Shown piece by piece: positions 29,716-38,365 of a stretch of 53,298 nucleotides of DNA. Position 1 is the stretch's first letter. The number at the start of each line of letters is the position of its first letter. The DNA lies in assembly GCF_009766095.1 (NCBI RefSeq), contig NZ_LMUD01000039.1, positions 30,143 through 83,440 of the forward strand, read 5' to 3'. This DNA comes from Granulicella sp. S190. Its GTDB lineage: Bacteria; Acidobacteriota; Terriglobia; Terriglobales; Acidobacteriaceae. The notes under the pieces were generated by a model. That model was not told the DNA's origin, made no database searches, and saw only the letters and a list, made by a program, of their open reading frames with translations. A program made the translations under genes and the position numbers.

Positions 29716-30954
29716 TTGTCTCGATTCACCGGTCTGCTCGGCCTCATCGTCTTCCTCGGCCTCGCCTACGCCTTCTCCACCAACCGCCGCGCCATCCGTT
29801 GGCGCACCGTGATCTGGGGACTAGGTCTGCAGATCCTCTTCGCCTTCCTCGTCATCAAGTGGAACACCGGCCAGGCAATCCTCCACTCCGTCTCCGCCGT
29901 CATCACCTCGCTGCTCGCCCACTCCGCCGACGGCTCCTCACTCGTCTTCGGACGCCTCGGCACCCCTGGCGACCCGCTCGCCGTCCTCGCCTTCGCCGTC
30001 CTCCCCACTATCATCTTCGTCAGCGCCTTCTTCGCCATCATGTACCACATCGGCCTCATGCAGATCATCATCCGCTGGGTCAGCTGGATCATGCAGCGCA
30101 CCATGGGAACCAGCGGTGCCGAGAGCACCAACGTCGCCGCCAGCATCTTTATGGGCCAGACCGAAGCCCCCCTCACCATCCGCCCCTTCCTCGCCGGCGC
30201 CACCCGCAGCGAGCTCATGGTCATCATGACCTCAGGCATGGCTCATGTCTCCGGTGGCATCATGGCCGCCTACATCAGCTTCGGCATCAACGCCCAGGAT
30301 CTGCTCTCCGCCGTCATCATGACCGCCCCCGGCACCATCCTCGTAGCCAAGATGCTCGTCCCCGAAACCGAAGTCCCCGCCACCGCCGGCACCGTTCACA
30401 TGCCGCCCAACGAAGAGCACAAGAACGAAAACTTCATCGCAGCCGTAGCCCGTGGCACCATCGACGGCGGCCAGCTCGCCTTCAACGTCGCCATCATGCT
30501 CATCAGCTTCGTCGCTCTCGTCGGCCTCTTCAACGCCATCATGCTCGGCATCTCAAACTTCGCCTGGGCTCACGGCCACATTCCTTTCCCGCACTCCCTC
30601 AACGCCATCCTCGGAGTCGTCGGAGCCCCCATCGCATGGCTCATCGGCATCCCCTGGCACGACGCCCGCACCATCGGCAACCTCCTCGGCACCCGCACCA
30701 TGATCAACGAGTTCGTCGCCTTCACTCAGCTCGGCGCCATCAAGTCCGCACTCGCTCCCCGAACCTTCTCCATCGCCACCTTCGCCCTTTGCGGCTTTGC
30801 CAACGTAGGCAGCATCGGCATGCAGATCGGAGGCATCGGAGCACTCGTCCCCAACCGCCGAAACGACCTTGCTCAACTCGGCCTGCGCGCCATGCTCGCC
30901 GGAACCATGGCCAATCTCATGTCCGCCAGCATCGTCTCCATGCTCCTCAAATAA
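29716..30954 (+). CDS. nupC: Concentrative nucleoside transporter (NupC/CNT family)
   Basis: The product of 412 residues starts at a TTG with AGGAGCG nine bases before it. It has about ten hydrophobic segments. CNT marks include MGQTEAPLTIRPFL, MTSGMAHVSGGIMAAYISFG (nucleoside-binding hairpin) and, near the end, CGFANVGSIGMQIGGIGALVPNRR. It brings nucleosides across the inner membrane with H+ or Na+. It lies 112 bases before punA on the same strand and likely shares a transcript with it and udk. Confidence 0.93.
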   Translation: MSRFTGLLGLIVFLGLAYAFSTNRRAIRWRTVIWGLGLQILFAFLVIKWNTGQAILHSVSAVITSLLAHSADGSSLVFGRLGTPGDPLAVLAFAVLPTIIFVSAFFAIMYHIGLMQIIIRWVSWIMQRTMGTSGAESTNVAASIFMGQTEAPLTIRPFLAGATRSELMVIMTSGMAHVSGGIMAAYISFGINAQDLLSAVIMTAPGTILVAKMLVPETEVPATAGTVHMPPNEEHKNENFIAAVARGTIDGGQLAFNVAIMLISFVALVGLFNAIMLGISNFAWAHGHIPFPHSLNAILGVVGAPIAWLIGIPWHDARTIGNLLGTRTMINEFVAFTQLGAIKSALAPRTFSIATFALCGFANVGSIGMQIGGIGALVPNRRNDLAQLGLRAMLAGTMANLMSASIVSMLLK

Positions 30955-31066
30955 ACCCGGATCAACCACGCTAAAATCTCCTCCGACTCAAAACCGGCTC
31001 GTCCGCCAAGCCTTCCGCTCGGCAGTCGAGTTACTCTTATTGAAAGACGAAGCCGCAAGGATCGAG

Positions 31067-31975
31067 ATGACTGAGACCAATAAGCCCACTGACCTCTACA
31101 GCAAAGCCCAATCCGCCGCCGACTACATCCGCAACAAGACCCCGCTCCTGCCATCTCTCGGTATCATCCTCGGCTCAGGTCTCGGCAACTTCGCCAACCA
31201 CGTCAAATCAGCCACCCGCATCCCCTACGCCGACATCCCTCACTTCCCGCAATCCACCGTCCAGGGCCACTCCGGCCACCTCGTCCTTGGCACCATCGCC
31301 GGAGTTCCCGTCGCCGTCATGCAGGGCCGCGTCCACGCCTACGAGGGCTACGAGATGGCGCAAGTCACCTTCCCCACCCGCGTCCTCGGCCTCCTCGGCT
31401 GCAAGACCCTCATCGTCACCAACGCCGCCGGCGGCATTCGCACAACCTTGCAGCAAGGCTCCATCGTCGTCATCTCCGATCACATCAACCTCACAGGAAC
31501 CAACGCCGCACTCGGCCCCAACGAACCTCGCTTCAGCATGATTCCCGGTGCCGGCCAGCGCTTCTTCGATATGTCCACCGCCTACTCCCTCCGCCTCCGC
31601 ACCCTCGCCATCGAAGAGGCCGCCCGCCAGGAGTTTCTCCTCACCGAAGGCGTCTATCTCGCCGTCCTTGGCCCCAGCTTCGAAACCCCCGCCGAGATTC
31701 GTGCCTTCCGCACCCTCGGCGCGGACCTCGTCGGCATGTCCACCGTGCACGAAGTCATCGTCGCGCGCCACATGGGCCTCGAAATCCTCGGCCTGTCCCT
31801 GGTCACCAACATGGCCGCAGGAATCCCATCCTATGGACAAGAGACCGCCGACACCATCGACCATGAAGAGGTCATGGAGACTGGCCGCCGTGTCGAAACG
31901 CAGTTCACCAGCCTCCTCACCGCGCTCATTCCCCAGATCACCATGGAACAGTTAGTGGCAGGTAAAAAATCGTAA
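31067..31975 (+). CDS. punA: Purine-nucleoside phosphorylase (trimeric type)
   Basis: The product of 302 residues starts at the ATG at 31067, with AAGGA about seven bases upstream. Motifs: LGIILGSGLGNFANHV (phosphate site), VQGHSGHLVLG, VMQGRVHAYEGYEMAQVTFP, VTNAAGGI and GPSFETPAEIRAFRTLGADLVGMSTVHE. This is the low-molecular-mass trimeric class, which prefers guanosine and inosine. It makes the base and ribose-1-phosphate in the cytoplasm. Just after its stop the sequence has three CGTAAC units (31972-31989). Confidence 0.94.
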   Translation: MTETNKPTDLYSKAQSAADYIRNKTPLLPSLGIILGSGLGNFANHVKSATRIPYADIPHFPQSTVQGHSGHLVLGTIAGVPVAVMQGRVHAYEGYEMAQVTFPTRVLGLLGCKTLIVTNAAGGIRTTLQQGSIVVISDHINLTGTNAALGPNEPRFSMIPGAGQRFFDMSTAYSLRLRTLAIEEAARQEFLLTEGVYLAVLGPSFETPAEIRAFRTLGADLVGMSTVHEVIVARHMGLEILGLSLVTNMAAGIPSYGQETADTIDHEEVMETGRRVETQFTSLLTALIPQITMEQLVAGKKS

Positions 31976-32024
31976 CCGTAACCGTAACAATCTCTACACG
32001 CAATTCAACCATCAGAAGATACGC

Positions 32025-32699
32025 ATGCCGAGCCTCCCATCCGAGCAACTTAGCCTCCCCCGCCGTCCCTTCATCCTCGGCATCGCCGGCTGCTCCGGCT
32101 CCGGCAAAACCACCCTCGCCAAAGAGCTCACACAGCAGTTCAAAGCTACTCTCCTCCCCCTCGACTTCTACTACCGCGACCTCGGCCACCTGCCGCTGGA
32201 CCAGCGTCCGCTACAGAACTTCGATCATCCCGACTCCATCGAACACACCCTGCTCGTGGAGCACATCAACGCCCTAGCAAATTATCAACCCATCCATCGC
32301 CCCATCTACGACTTCGCCAACCACACCCGCATCCCCAACCAGACCGAGCTCATCCACCCTGCCGAATTCCTCATCATCGAAGGCATCCTCGCCCTCCACT
32401 ATGAAGACCTCCGCACCCTCTACGACTTCAGCATCTACGTCGACGCCCCAAACCAGATCTGTCTCAACCGCCGCATCTATCGCGACATGCGCGAGCGTGG
32501 TCGCACCGAAGAGAGTGTTCGCGCCCAATTCGATGCCACCGCAAAGCCAATGGCCGACAAGTACGTACTCCCCTCAGCCGCATACGCCTCTGTAACCGTG
32601 GAAGGCACAGATGCCCTCGACTGGTCCGTCGAGCAGATTCTAAAGCGCCTCCACCAGCTCGGAGTCGTGCTCCCAACCCAGTCTCGCCCCAGCCTCTAA
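32025..32699 (+). CDS. udk: Uridine kinase
   Basis: The product of 224 residues is a P-loop kinase: Walker A GIAGCSGSGKTTLAKEL (residues 22-29), PLDFYYRDLGHLP, FDHPDSIEHTLLVEHINAL, RPIYDFANHTRI and FLIIEGILALHYEDL. It phosphorylates uridine and cytidine. It lies 49 bases after punA. Its last 60 bases overlap the end of the convergent acyltransferase gene, so the coding ends share sequence on opposite strands. Confidence 0.92.
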   Translation: MPSLPSEQLSLPRRPFILGIAGCSGSGKTTLAKELTQQFKATLLPLDFYYRDLGHLPLDQRPLQNFDHPDSIEHTLLVEHINALANYQPIHRPIYDFANHTRIPNQTELIHPAEFLIIEGILALHYEDLRTLYDFSIYVDAPNQICLNRRIYRDMRERGRTEESVRAQFDATAKPMADKYVLPSAAYASVTVEGTDALDWSVEQILKRLHQLGVVLPTQSRPSL

Positions 32700-33467
32700 T
32701 CCCAACTCTTCATACATCTCCGCCACTGCCCCCTGCGCGCTCTCCGACAACACAAACCGATCGACCCGCTCAATGATCTCCTCGCCAAACCGTATCTGCG
32801 CCTGCAGTCCCTGCAGCCCAAGAAACTGGAACATGTGCGGCGCAAACTCCATATCGCCCCACCAGCACACATCCTCCCCCACCGTCGCGTCGCCATTCAC
32901 CACATGCGAATCAAGCGCGTACCGCAGCGCCGCAACCCGCAGTGGAATCTCATCTTTCAGCACCGAATGAAACAGCCCCCGGCGAAACGGCAACACCCCG
33001 CCCCCCGGCGTCGTCGTTCCTTCAGGAAAAAACAACACTGGCAACCCGCTTCGGTAGGCCTCGGCCATCGCCGCATTCACTTGCGGATAAGTCGGCGGCC
33101 CACCGCCCCGTTCCACGTACACCGTTCCCGCCTGTGCCGTCAGCCAGCCTAGCAGCGGCCATCCACGAACCTCCGTCTTCGCCACCATCACAAACGGCTG
33201 CACCGAGCTGTACAGCAGAATATCTAGGTAGCTCAGGTGATTCGACACCACCGCACCACCACTCGGCACGCGCCCTTCCACGCTGCACTCGAACCCCAGC
33301 ACTCGCACAATCCGTCGGCACCATCCATGGATCCACACCGCGCCTTCAGCGCCAACCCTCGGTCGCCGCACCCGGCAGTCCACCACCGCCGCTACCAGCA
33401 GGCCCACAAATAAAAAGCTCCGCCAAACCGAGCGCGTAAACCGCCAGAGCGCAATCGTCCGACTCAC
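32640..33467 (-). CDS. PlsC-family lysophospholipid / lyso-ornithine-lipid acyltransferase
   Basis: The product of 275 residues starts at a GTG one base after the stop of the OlsB-like gene. It has an N-terminal membrane helix (about 17-32), the acyltransferase motif NHLSYLDILLYS (His77) and the glycerol-binding FPEGTTTPGGG. Following an N-acyltransferase so closely, it is best read as an OlsA-like O-acyltransferase that adds the second fatty acid to an amino-acid lipid. Some PlsC proteins do both jobs. Its end overlaps udk by 60 bases. Confidence 0.82.
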   Translation of the reverse strand: MSRTIALWRFTRSVWRSFLFVGLLVAAVVDCRVRRPRVGAEGAVWIHGWCRRIVRVLGFECSVEGRVPSGGAVVSNHLSYLDILLYSSVQPFVMVAKTEVRGWPLLGWLTAQAGTVYVERGGGPPTYPQVNAAMAEAYRSGLPVLFFPEGTTTPGGGVLPFRRGLFHSVLKDEIPLRVAALRYALDSHVVNGDATVGEDVCWWGDMEFAPHMFQFLGLQGLQAQIRFGEEIIERVDRFVLSESAQGAVAEMYEELGLEAGARLGWEHDSELVEAL

Positions 33468-33468
33468 C

Positions 33469-34281
33469 TCAGCAACCCTCGAGAAATCTCTTTGCCACGC
33501 GCGGATGCAGCGTCTGCAGATCCAACAGCGTTAGAAAGTCGATCGTCTTGAAGTCGCGATCGATCGCCGGCTCGCTGCATATCTTCGCCCCTATCGTCAG
33601 GTACGCTCGCAGCAGCTTCGGTGCTCGCACCTCTGTCATCGTCACCGTTGCCGCAGGCAACCGAAATGCCGGTGTCGCCACTGTCAGCAGCGCCGGTTCT
33701 ACCATGCAGCTCCGCAGCGACTCATACACCGCGTGCCCCATCTCCGCATCCTGCGACGTCAGCGAGCAGCATCCCATCATGTACCGTCCGCCGTTCACCA
33801 GCGCATAGCGTGCAATCCCCCTCCACAACAGGTGCAGCACCTCCGGCGAGCGATGCTCCCGATGGATGCACGCCCGGCCCAGCTCCACAATCTGCGATCG
33901 CATCGACTCATATGGCGCAAAGCAAAACTCCTGCTCGCTGTAATATCCAAAGTACTTCCCTGCAACATCGCCCATCTGCATCCGGTACGTCCCCACAATC
34001 GCGCCGGTGTTTCTCTCTGTCACAATCAGGTGGTCGCACACATCGTCGAAGTGGTCTTTGTCATATCCATCCACGTAGGCAGCCTCAAGCCCTTCATTCA
34101 TCTCCAGGTTGAACACCAGAAATCGCAGCCTGTACGCCGCAGCCCGTTCCCCCTCGCTCAGCGCCAGCCGCACAACATACTCTCCCGCCTCCAGCCGAAT
34201 ATCTTTCTTCGACGGCAGCTCCGGAGATGCAGCTCTATTCGGAAGCAGTACGGCAGACCGCGACTTAAGTACTGTTGGCAT
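33469..34281 (-). CDS. olsB: OlsB-like N-acyltransferase (ornithine/amino-acid lipid synthesis)
   Basis: The product of 270 residues is a GNAT-fold acyltransferase of the OlsB/hemolysin type: YRLRFLVFNLEMNEGLE, DHFDDVCDHLIVTE, GAIVGTYRMQ, SQIVELGRACIHREHRSPEVLHLLWRG and MMGCCSLTSQD. OlsB moves a 3-hydroxyacyl chain from ACP to the alpha-amino group of ornithine. The sequence does not tell whether ornithine, glycine or another amine is the acceptor. AAGGAG lies six bases before the ATG. A 25-bp palindrome lies 67 bases upstream. It is followed at once by a PlsC-like gene, as expected for olsBA. Confidence 0.8.
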   Translation of the reverse strand: MPTVLKSRSAVLLPNRAASPELPSKKDIRLEAGEYVVRLALSEGERAAAYRLRFLVFNLEMNEGLEAAYVDGYDKDHFDDVCDHLIVTERNTGAIVGTYRMQMGDVAGKYFGYYSEQEFCFAPYESMRSQIVELGRACIHREHRSPEVLHLLWRGIARYALVNGGRYMMGCCSLTSQDAEMGHAVYESLRSCMVEPALLTVATPAFRLPAATVTMTEVRAPKLLRAYLTIGAKICSEPAIDRDFKTIDFLTLLDLQTLHPRVAKRFLEGC

Positions 34282-34347
34282 CGACTCTCCTTGTAACTTC
34301 CAGGAATGTGGTGCGTTCGATGTCAGTCTGCTTCGTCTTCTGTTACA

Positions 34348-34372
34348 GAATGTTCACGGCAAGTGAACATTC
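34348..34372. promoter_or_regulatory. Perfect 25-bp palindrome upstream of the olsB-like gene (candidate operator)
   Basis: GAATGTTCAC, five-base spacer GGCAA, then GTGAACATTC: a 10/10 inverted repeat. It lies between the second acyltransferase stop and the olsB-like start, with no T-run on either side, so an operator is more likely than a terminator. The TetR-like look of GTTCAC/GTGAAC is only a resemblance. Confidence 0.6.
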
Positions 34373-34401
34373 GTTGAATCAAAAATGATGCATCTGCCAC
34401 G

Positions 34402-35175
34402 CTACTCGTTCTTCTCCCCCAAGGGGTGAGCCGTCGCAAGCGCCGTCACCGCCGCTCGTGCCTCTATCGCCGCCTGCTTCCGGTGAAGCGCATCACTCGA
34501 AAACTCAATCGGTTCATCCGCAAACAGCACCTCCGCCCGCACCCCGCGCAGCCCAAGAAAGGTAAAGATGTGCCCCAGCATGTCCCTGTCGCCCCAGTAG
34601 CAGACATCGTCCGCCACACTCACATCCGGCCCATTCTGCTCTCGAAACCCATAGCGAATATGAGCCGCCGTCACCGGCGCACCCCCATCAATAGCCTGCG
34701 CCAGCAGGCCGCTATGAAATTTCAGCATTCCGCTCCCGTTCGTTGTCGTCCCCTCCGGAAAGAAGACAACCGGCAACCCCGCATCCACCGCTGCCTGCAT
34801 CCCCTCGCGCGCCTTCATCGCCGATCCGCCATGCCCCCGCGCCACATACACCGTGCCCGACATCGTCGTCATCCACCCCACCACCGGCCAGCTTTTGATC
34901 TCCGCTTTCGACACAAACACGCAAGGGTGCAGCGCCGCGTACACCACGATATCCAGATAGCTCAGGTGGTTCGAGATCACCGCACCGCGCGTCGGAAAGC
35001 TTCCCGACACATCGATCTCAATCTTCAGCCCCCGCATCGCCCGCGCACAAAAACGATGCAGCCACGCCGCTCTCTGCTCCCGCGTCGCAGGCCGCGTCAC
35101 GACCAGCTCCGCGCCTGCCCTGGCAAACATTCCCACCAGCCGAACACTCCGCCACGCAGCCCGAAAAAAGTTCAC
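34402..35175 (-). CDS. Second PlsC-family acyltransferase
   Basis: The product of 257 residues starts at the GTG at 35175, with AGGA eight bases upstream, so that it lines up with its neighbour's start. It shares with the acyltransferase at 32640 the pattern NHLSYLDIVVYAALHP, VGWMTTMSGTVYVARG, FPEGTTTNGSGML and a C-terminal SVADDVCYWGD...FLGLRG block, so the two are paralogues. It is about 120 bases upstream of the olsB-like gene, on the same strand. Two such enzymes may act on different positions or lipids. An in-frame start at 35274 would overlap the divergent DUF2062 gene and is less likely. Confidence 0.78.
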   Translation of the reverse strand: MNFFRAAWRSVRLVGMFARAGAELVVTRPATREQRAAWLHRFCARAMRGLKIEIDVSGSFPTRGAVISNHLSYLDIVVYAALHPCVFVSKAEIKSWPVVGWMTTMSGTVYVARGHGGSAMKAREGMQAAVDAGLPVVFFPEGTTTNGSGMLKFHSGLLAQAIDGGAPVTAAHIRYGFREQNGPDVSVADDVCYWGDRDMLGHIFTFLGLRGVRAEVLFADEPIEFSSDALHRKQAAIEARAAVTALATAHPLGEKNE

Positions 35176-35248
35176 CAGATCGAATCCTCGCTTTCGCAAA
35201 CCGGGCCCCACCACATCAGCCCTCGTTGCGCAGTCTATCCTGTCATCA

Positions 35249-35812
35249 GTGCAACCCAGCGAATCCAATCTCAACGTCGGCTCCGAAGCTCCAGCCCCCG
35301 CACATCACAGCTGGCTCTATCGCCGTGTCGCTCTTCCCATCCTTGCTCTACTCCGCATGGGTGCTTCACCAGAAAAACTAGCCTGGAGCCTCGCCGTCGG
35401 CCTCCTCATCGGCATCAACCCCATCCTCGGTAGCACCACCCTTCTCTGCCTCGCCATTGCTTTCGTCCTCCGCCTCAACCTGGCCGCCTCGCAGATCGCC
35501 AACCACATCGTCTACCCGTTGGAGTTGATTCTCGTCATCCCCTTCATCCGCGCAGCCAGCCGCCTCTTTCACACCGCGCCCATGCCTCTCTCGGCGCCAG
35601 AGCTTCTTCGCGCCGCGCGCGAGCACCCCATCGCTCTCTCCCGTCAGCTCTGGCTGTGGGAGTGGCACGCCTTTCTCCTCTGGGCTCTCCTCGCAGCGCT
35701 CGCCATCCCAATCCTCGCGCTCGCGCTAACACCAATCCTCCGCCGGCTTCTCAAGCGCGTAGAACACCACCAATACCCGCTCCTCTCCGCAACGAAGCAA
35801 GCAGAAAAATAA
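35249..35812 (+). CDS. DUF2062 membrane protein
   Basis: The product of 187 residues begins with an N-terminal GTG and has the DUF2062 block SPEKLAWSLAVGLLIGINPILGSTT and two or three hydrophobic segments (to about 90, and about 145-170). The DUF is common in proteobacteria and acidobacteria and has no known role. It is divergent from the second acyltransferase gene, with 73 bases between starts. No strong ribosome site is visible. Confidence 0.75.
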   Translation: MQPSESNLNVGSEAPAPAHHSWLYRRVALPILALLRMGASPEKLAWSLAVGLLIGINPILGSTTLLCLAIAFVLRLNLAASQIANHIVYPLELILVIPFIRAASRLFHTAPMPLSAPELLRAAREHPIALSRQLWLWEWHAFLLWALLAALAIPILALALTPILRRLLKRVEHHQYPLLSATKQAEK

Positions 35813-35817
35813 CTCTC

Positions 35818-36753
35818 CTAATCGGCCCACTTCGAAGGCGGCAGAGGCTCCGCGCTCTTCACCCACGCAGAATAGATCATGTCTCGAAGCTCCGTCGCTC
35901 CCGCTGCCAGCCGTTCTTCCGCAAACGCCTTACCCTCCGGCGTCCCAGCGCCCGCAAACGCCCCGGTCTTCTCCAACTGGTACGTCTTCTCCACCAGTGA
36001 GTTGGTATGCCGCAGGTAAGCCATGTAGTCCGTGAACACATCCCCCAGCACCACCGGCTTCTCCGTAATCAAAGGAGCTACTTCGTTCGGCTTCACATTC
36101 GCCGTCACAAACGTCGACTCGAACTGAGCATGAATCTTGTGCTCCGTCGTATATCCCTGCGGATTCGGCCCCGTCCACCCGTTGTATTGAATCGTCGTAT
36201 GCAACGGCTGTGAGCCATCCGCGACATAGTGCCCCAGCCATCCAGCCAGAAACACAATCTCGCACTCCGATGGCTTCGTATCTTTGTGCGCGTCCTTCAA
36301 AGCGCGATAGTCCCGCATCGCACTCTTCAGCCGCTCCCACACCTCGACCGTCACATAGGGCTGCAGCCCAACCTTCTCCGGTGTCAACGCCAGATCCGGG
36401 TGCGACTTCTGCGCAAACGCCAGCGCCCTCACATAGTCGTACCGTCGCCGTGGCAGCTCCCCTACCAGGTCCGCCCACTCCAGATCGATAAAGTGCTCCG
36501 GAAATCCCGCCGCATTCAGCTCCGGCTCCAGCGGAGACTTCCACCGGTCCGGCTCCGGCCCATAGTATTCCAGCGCATCCAACGCCTGCTTCGACCGCAA
36601 AAACTCCGGCACATCATTTGGCAGCGCAGCCCCAGCCAACCGGTTGATCATCATATGCCCATCCCGGCCCCATGCCATACCCTGCTGAACCAGCATCACC
36701 GGCAACAAGGCAACTGCTGCCGCAACCCGAACCGCACCCATCACTCTCTTCAT
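35818..36753 (-). CDS. Secreted S1/P1-type nuclease
   Basis: The product of 311 residues has a signal peptide (MKRVMGAVRVAAAVALLPVMLVQQGMA) that would leave a mature N-terminal Trp (WGRDGHMMINRLA), the first zinc ligand in P1-type nucleases. Other likely zinc residues are in PDRWKS, FPEHFIDLEW, and LGHYVADGSQPLHTTIQYNGW, plus the later TEHKIHAQFE. These enzymes cut single-stranded RNA and DNA or act as 3'-nucleotidases. Together with the nearby salvage genes it could free nucleosides outside the cell (inference). The start at 36753 is chosen for the signal peptide; no clear ribosome site is seen. Confidence 0.86.
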   Translation of the reverse strand: MKRVMGAVRVAAAVALLPVMLVQQGMAWGRDGHMMINRLAGAALPNDVPEFLRSKQALDALEYYGPEPDRWKSPLEPELNAAGFPEHFIDLEWADLVGELPRRRYDYVRALAFAQKSHPDLALTPEKVGLQPYVTVEVWERLKSAMRDYRALKDAHKDTKPSECEIVFLAGWLGHYVADGSQPLHTTIQYNGWTGPNPQGYTTEHKIHAQFESTFVTANVKPNEVAPLITEKPVVLGDVFTDYMAYLRHTNSLVEKTYQLEKTGAFAGAGTPEGKAFAEERLAAGATELRDMIYSAWVKSAEPLPPSKWAD

Positions 36754-36827
36754 GCAAAAAGTATACGAGGCTCCCCCCAACAAAAAATAAACAGACGAGC
36801 AACACGAGACCCAGCAAAATCACAAAA

Positions 36828-36885
36828 AGGTATACAAGTCACGAAGTGACCGCCCCGCGCGTAGCGGGCCCGGCCGGCAGGCCAA
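36828..36885. repeat. Cluster of short hairpins (REP-like)
   Basis: Immediately after the pncB stop there are three adjacent dyads: GTCAC-GAA-GTGAC, CCCGC...GCGGG (with GCGTA), and GGCC...GGCC. It looks like a short palindromic repeat and may also act as a terminator for pncB. There is no T-run. Confidence 0.5.
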
Positions 36886-38190
36886 CTAAACCGTAATCAA
36901 AGCGCCCGTTACAGCCACACTCCCAAACACCCGCCGATACCGCAAGATCTCCTCCGCAGGCCCGGTAGCCTTCCGCGCATTATCCGAAAGCTTCACCGCA
37001 GGCCTTCCCTCCACCGTCATCAACTTGCAAACCAGGCTGATCGGCTCCAACGTAGTCTCTCCGCGTGGATGGCACCCGCGAAAGTCGTTCGTCAACAAGG
37101 TCCCCCACCCAGCGCTAAACCGTATCCGCCCATGAAAGTACTCATGCAGCCGAAGAATATCGTCCACATCCAACCCATCGGAGGCGATCAGCCGCTTCTT
37201 CTTCGCATCCCTCCCATGCGCCGTCAGCCACGCAACATACTCGTCCCCGGCAATAAAAGGATCCTTGCTGTCACACCGTTGTCCTGTCCAATCCGCCACC
37301 CAATCCGGTGCGCCCTCTAGAAACTGCGTCGTCCCAAAAGTATCCGGCAGCATAATCAGCAGCTCGCCACCATAGCTCTTCTGCCAAAGCTCGAGCACCC
37401 GATACTGCGACTCATGCAGCTCCTCATCACTCTTAGCGAGCGCGGCCATCGCCATGGGCAGCTCATGCGCATTGGTCCCCATCGCCTCCAGGTCATGCTT
37501 ATAAGCCAGAAACGTATTCGACGTTCCAGAGAGGCTTGCCCCCAGCGCCACCCTCATCACCTCCACCACATACTCCTGCCACAAAAAGCTGTGCCGTCGC
37601 CGCGTCCCAAACTCCGAGATCCTCACCTCTGGCATCGTCCGCAGCCGTTCGATCTTCTCCCACAGCTTCGTCTTCGCCCGCGCGTACAACACATCCAGCT
37701 CCAGCTCGCTCAACGTACTCAACGCAGCCCGCGTCTTCATCTCGCTCACCAGCGCCAGCCCGTACACCTCCCACATCGTCACCTCGGTCCACAAACCTTC
37801 AAACCGAATCACAAGCTGCCCGTCATTCTCCGTCACCGTGTAGTCGGATAACCGAAAATCCCGCTCCAGCCACTCCAGAAACGCAGGCTCAAAGATCGTC
37901 CGCGTCCCATAAAACGTATTGCCAGCCAGCCAGATAATCTCCGATCTGCGAAATCGCAGCCCTCGCACATGCTCCATCTGGTCTACCAGCATCGTCATCG
38001 GAATCTGCTCCGACAGCCGAACCGCCACCGTCCGGTTTGTAACCTCCGAGGTCACATGAACCGCAGGAAAGTTCTTCCAGATAAACTGCAGCATCAGCAG
38101 CTTGTAAAAATCCGTATCCAGCAGCGACCGTACAATCGGGTCCAGCTTCCAGTTATGGTTATGCGCCCGCTCCGCAAAGTTCACATTCAT
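36886..38190 (-). CDS. pncB: Nicotinate phosphoribosyltransferase
   Basis: The product of 434 residues starts at the ATG at 38190, with GGAG eight bases upstream. It has the PncB blocks SLLDTDFYKLLM, FGTRRRHSF, GASLSGTSNTFLA, MGTNAHELPM (His aligned with the autophosphorylated His of PncB), CDSKDPF and SDGLDVDDILRL, and PAVKLSDNARKATGP. It makes nicotinate mononucleotide from nicotinate and PRPP, using ATP, in NAD salvage. A longer in-frame start at 38382 is not supported. Confidence 0.93.
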   Translation of the reverse strand: MNVNFAERAHNHNWKLDPIVRSLLDTDFYKLLMLQFIWKNFPAVHVTSEVTNRTVAVRLSEQIPMTMLVDQMEHVRGLRFRRSEIIWLAGNTFYGTRTIFEPAFLEWLERDFRLSDYTVTENDGQLVIRFEGLWTEVTMWEVYGLALVSEMKTRAALSTLSELELDVLYARAKTKLWEKIERLRTMPEVRISEFGTRRRHSFLWQEYVVEVMRVALGASLSGTSNTFLAYKHDLEAMGTNAHELPMAMAALAKSDEELHESQYRVLELWQKSYGGELLIMLPDTFGTTQFLEGAPDWVADWTGQRCDSKDPFIAGDEYVAWLTAHGRDAKKKRLIASDGLDVDDILRLHEYFHGRIRFSAGWGTLLTNDFRGCHPRGETTLEPISLVCKLMTVEGRPAVKLSDNARKATGPAEEILRYRRVFGSVAVTGALITV

Positions 38191-38311
38191 CTTCCGGCTC
38201 CGTCTTTCCTGGATCGTCGTTGTCGTGAGCCTGGGCCCTTGTAACAGCCTGAAAAAACAAGAATATCTCTCTAACAATAAATCCCTGCAGGAGACAAGAA
38301 GCGCAGCAAAC

Positions 38312-38343
38312 AAAAAAAAACGGCCCGGTTGAACTCCGGACCG
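38312..38343 (-). terminator. Rho-independent terminator of the hydrolase gene
   Basis: On the minus strand CGGTCCGG (38343-38336) pairs with CCGGGCCG (38328-38321), with one G-T wobble, then nine Ts (38320-38312). It is about 22 bases after the stop. Confidence 0.85.
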
Positions 38344-38365
38344 CTCTTCAATACTGAGGAACCAT

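Noticed and set aside
29550..30974. 474-codon plus-strand frame overlapping nupC in another frame
   Set aside because: Extremely Arg/His/Pro-rich product; the nupC frame has the conserved membrane segments.
34348..34372. Terminator for the second acyltransferase
   Set aside because: The palindrome is perfect, but neither strand has a T-run; an operator fits better.
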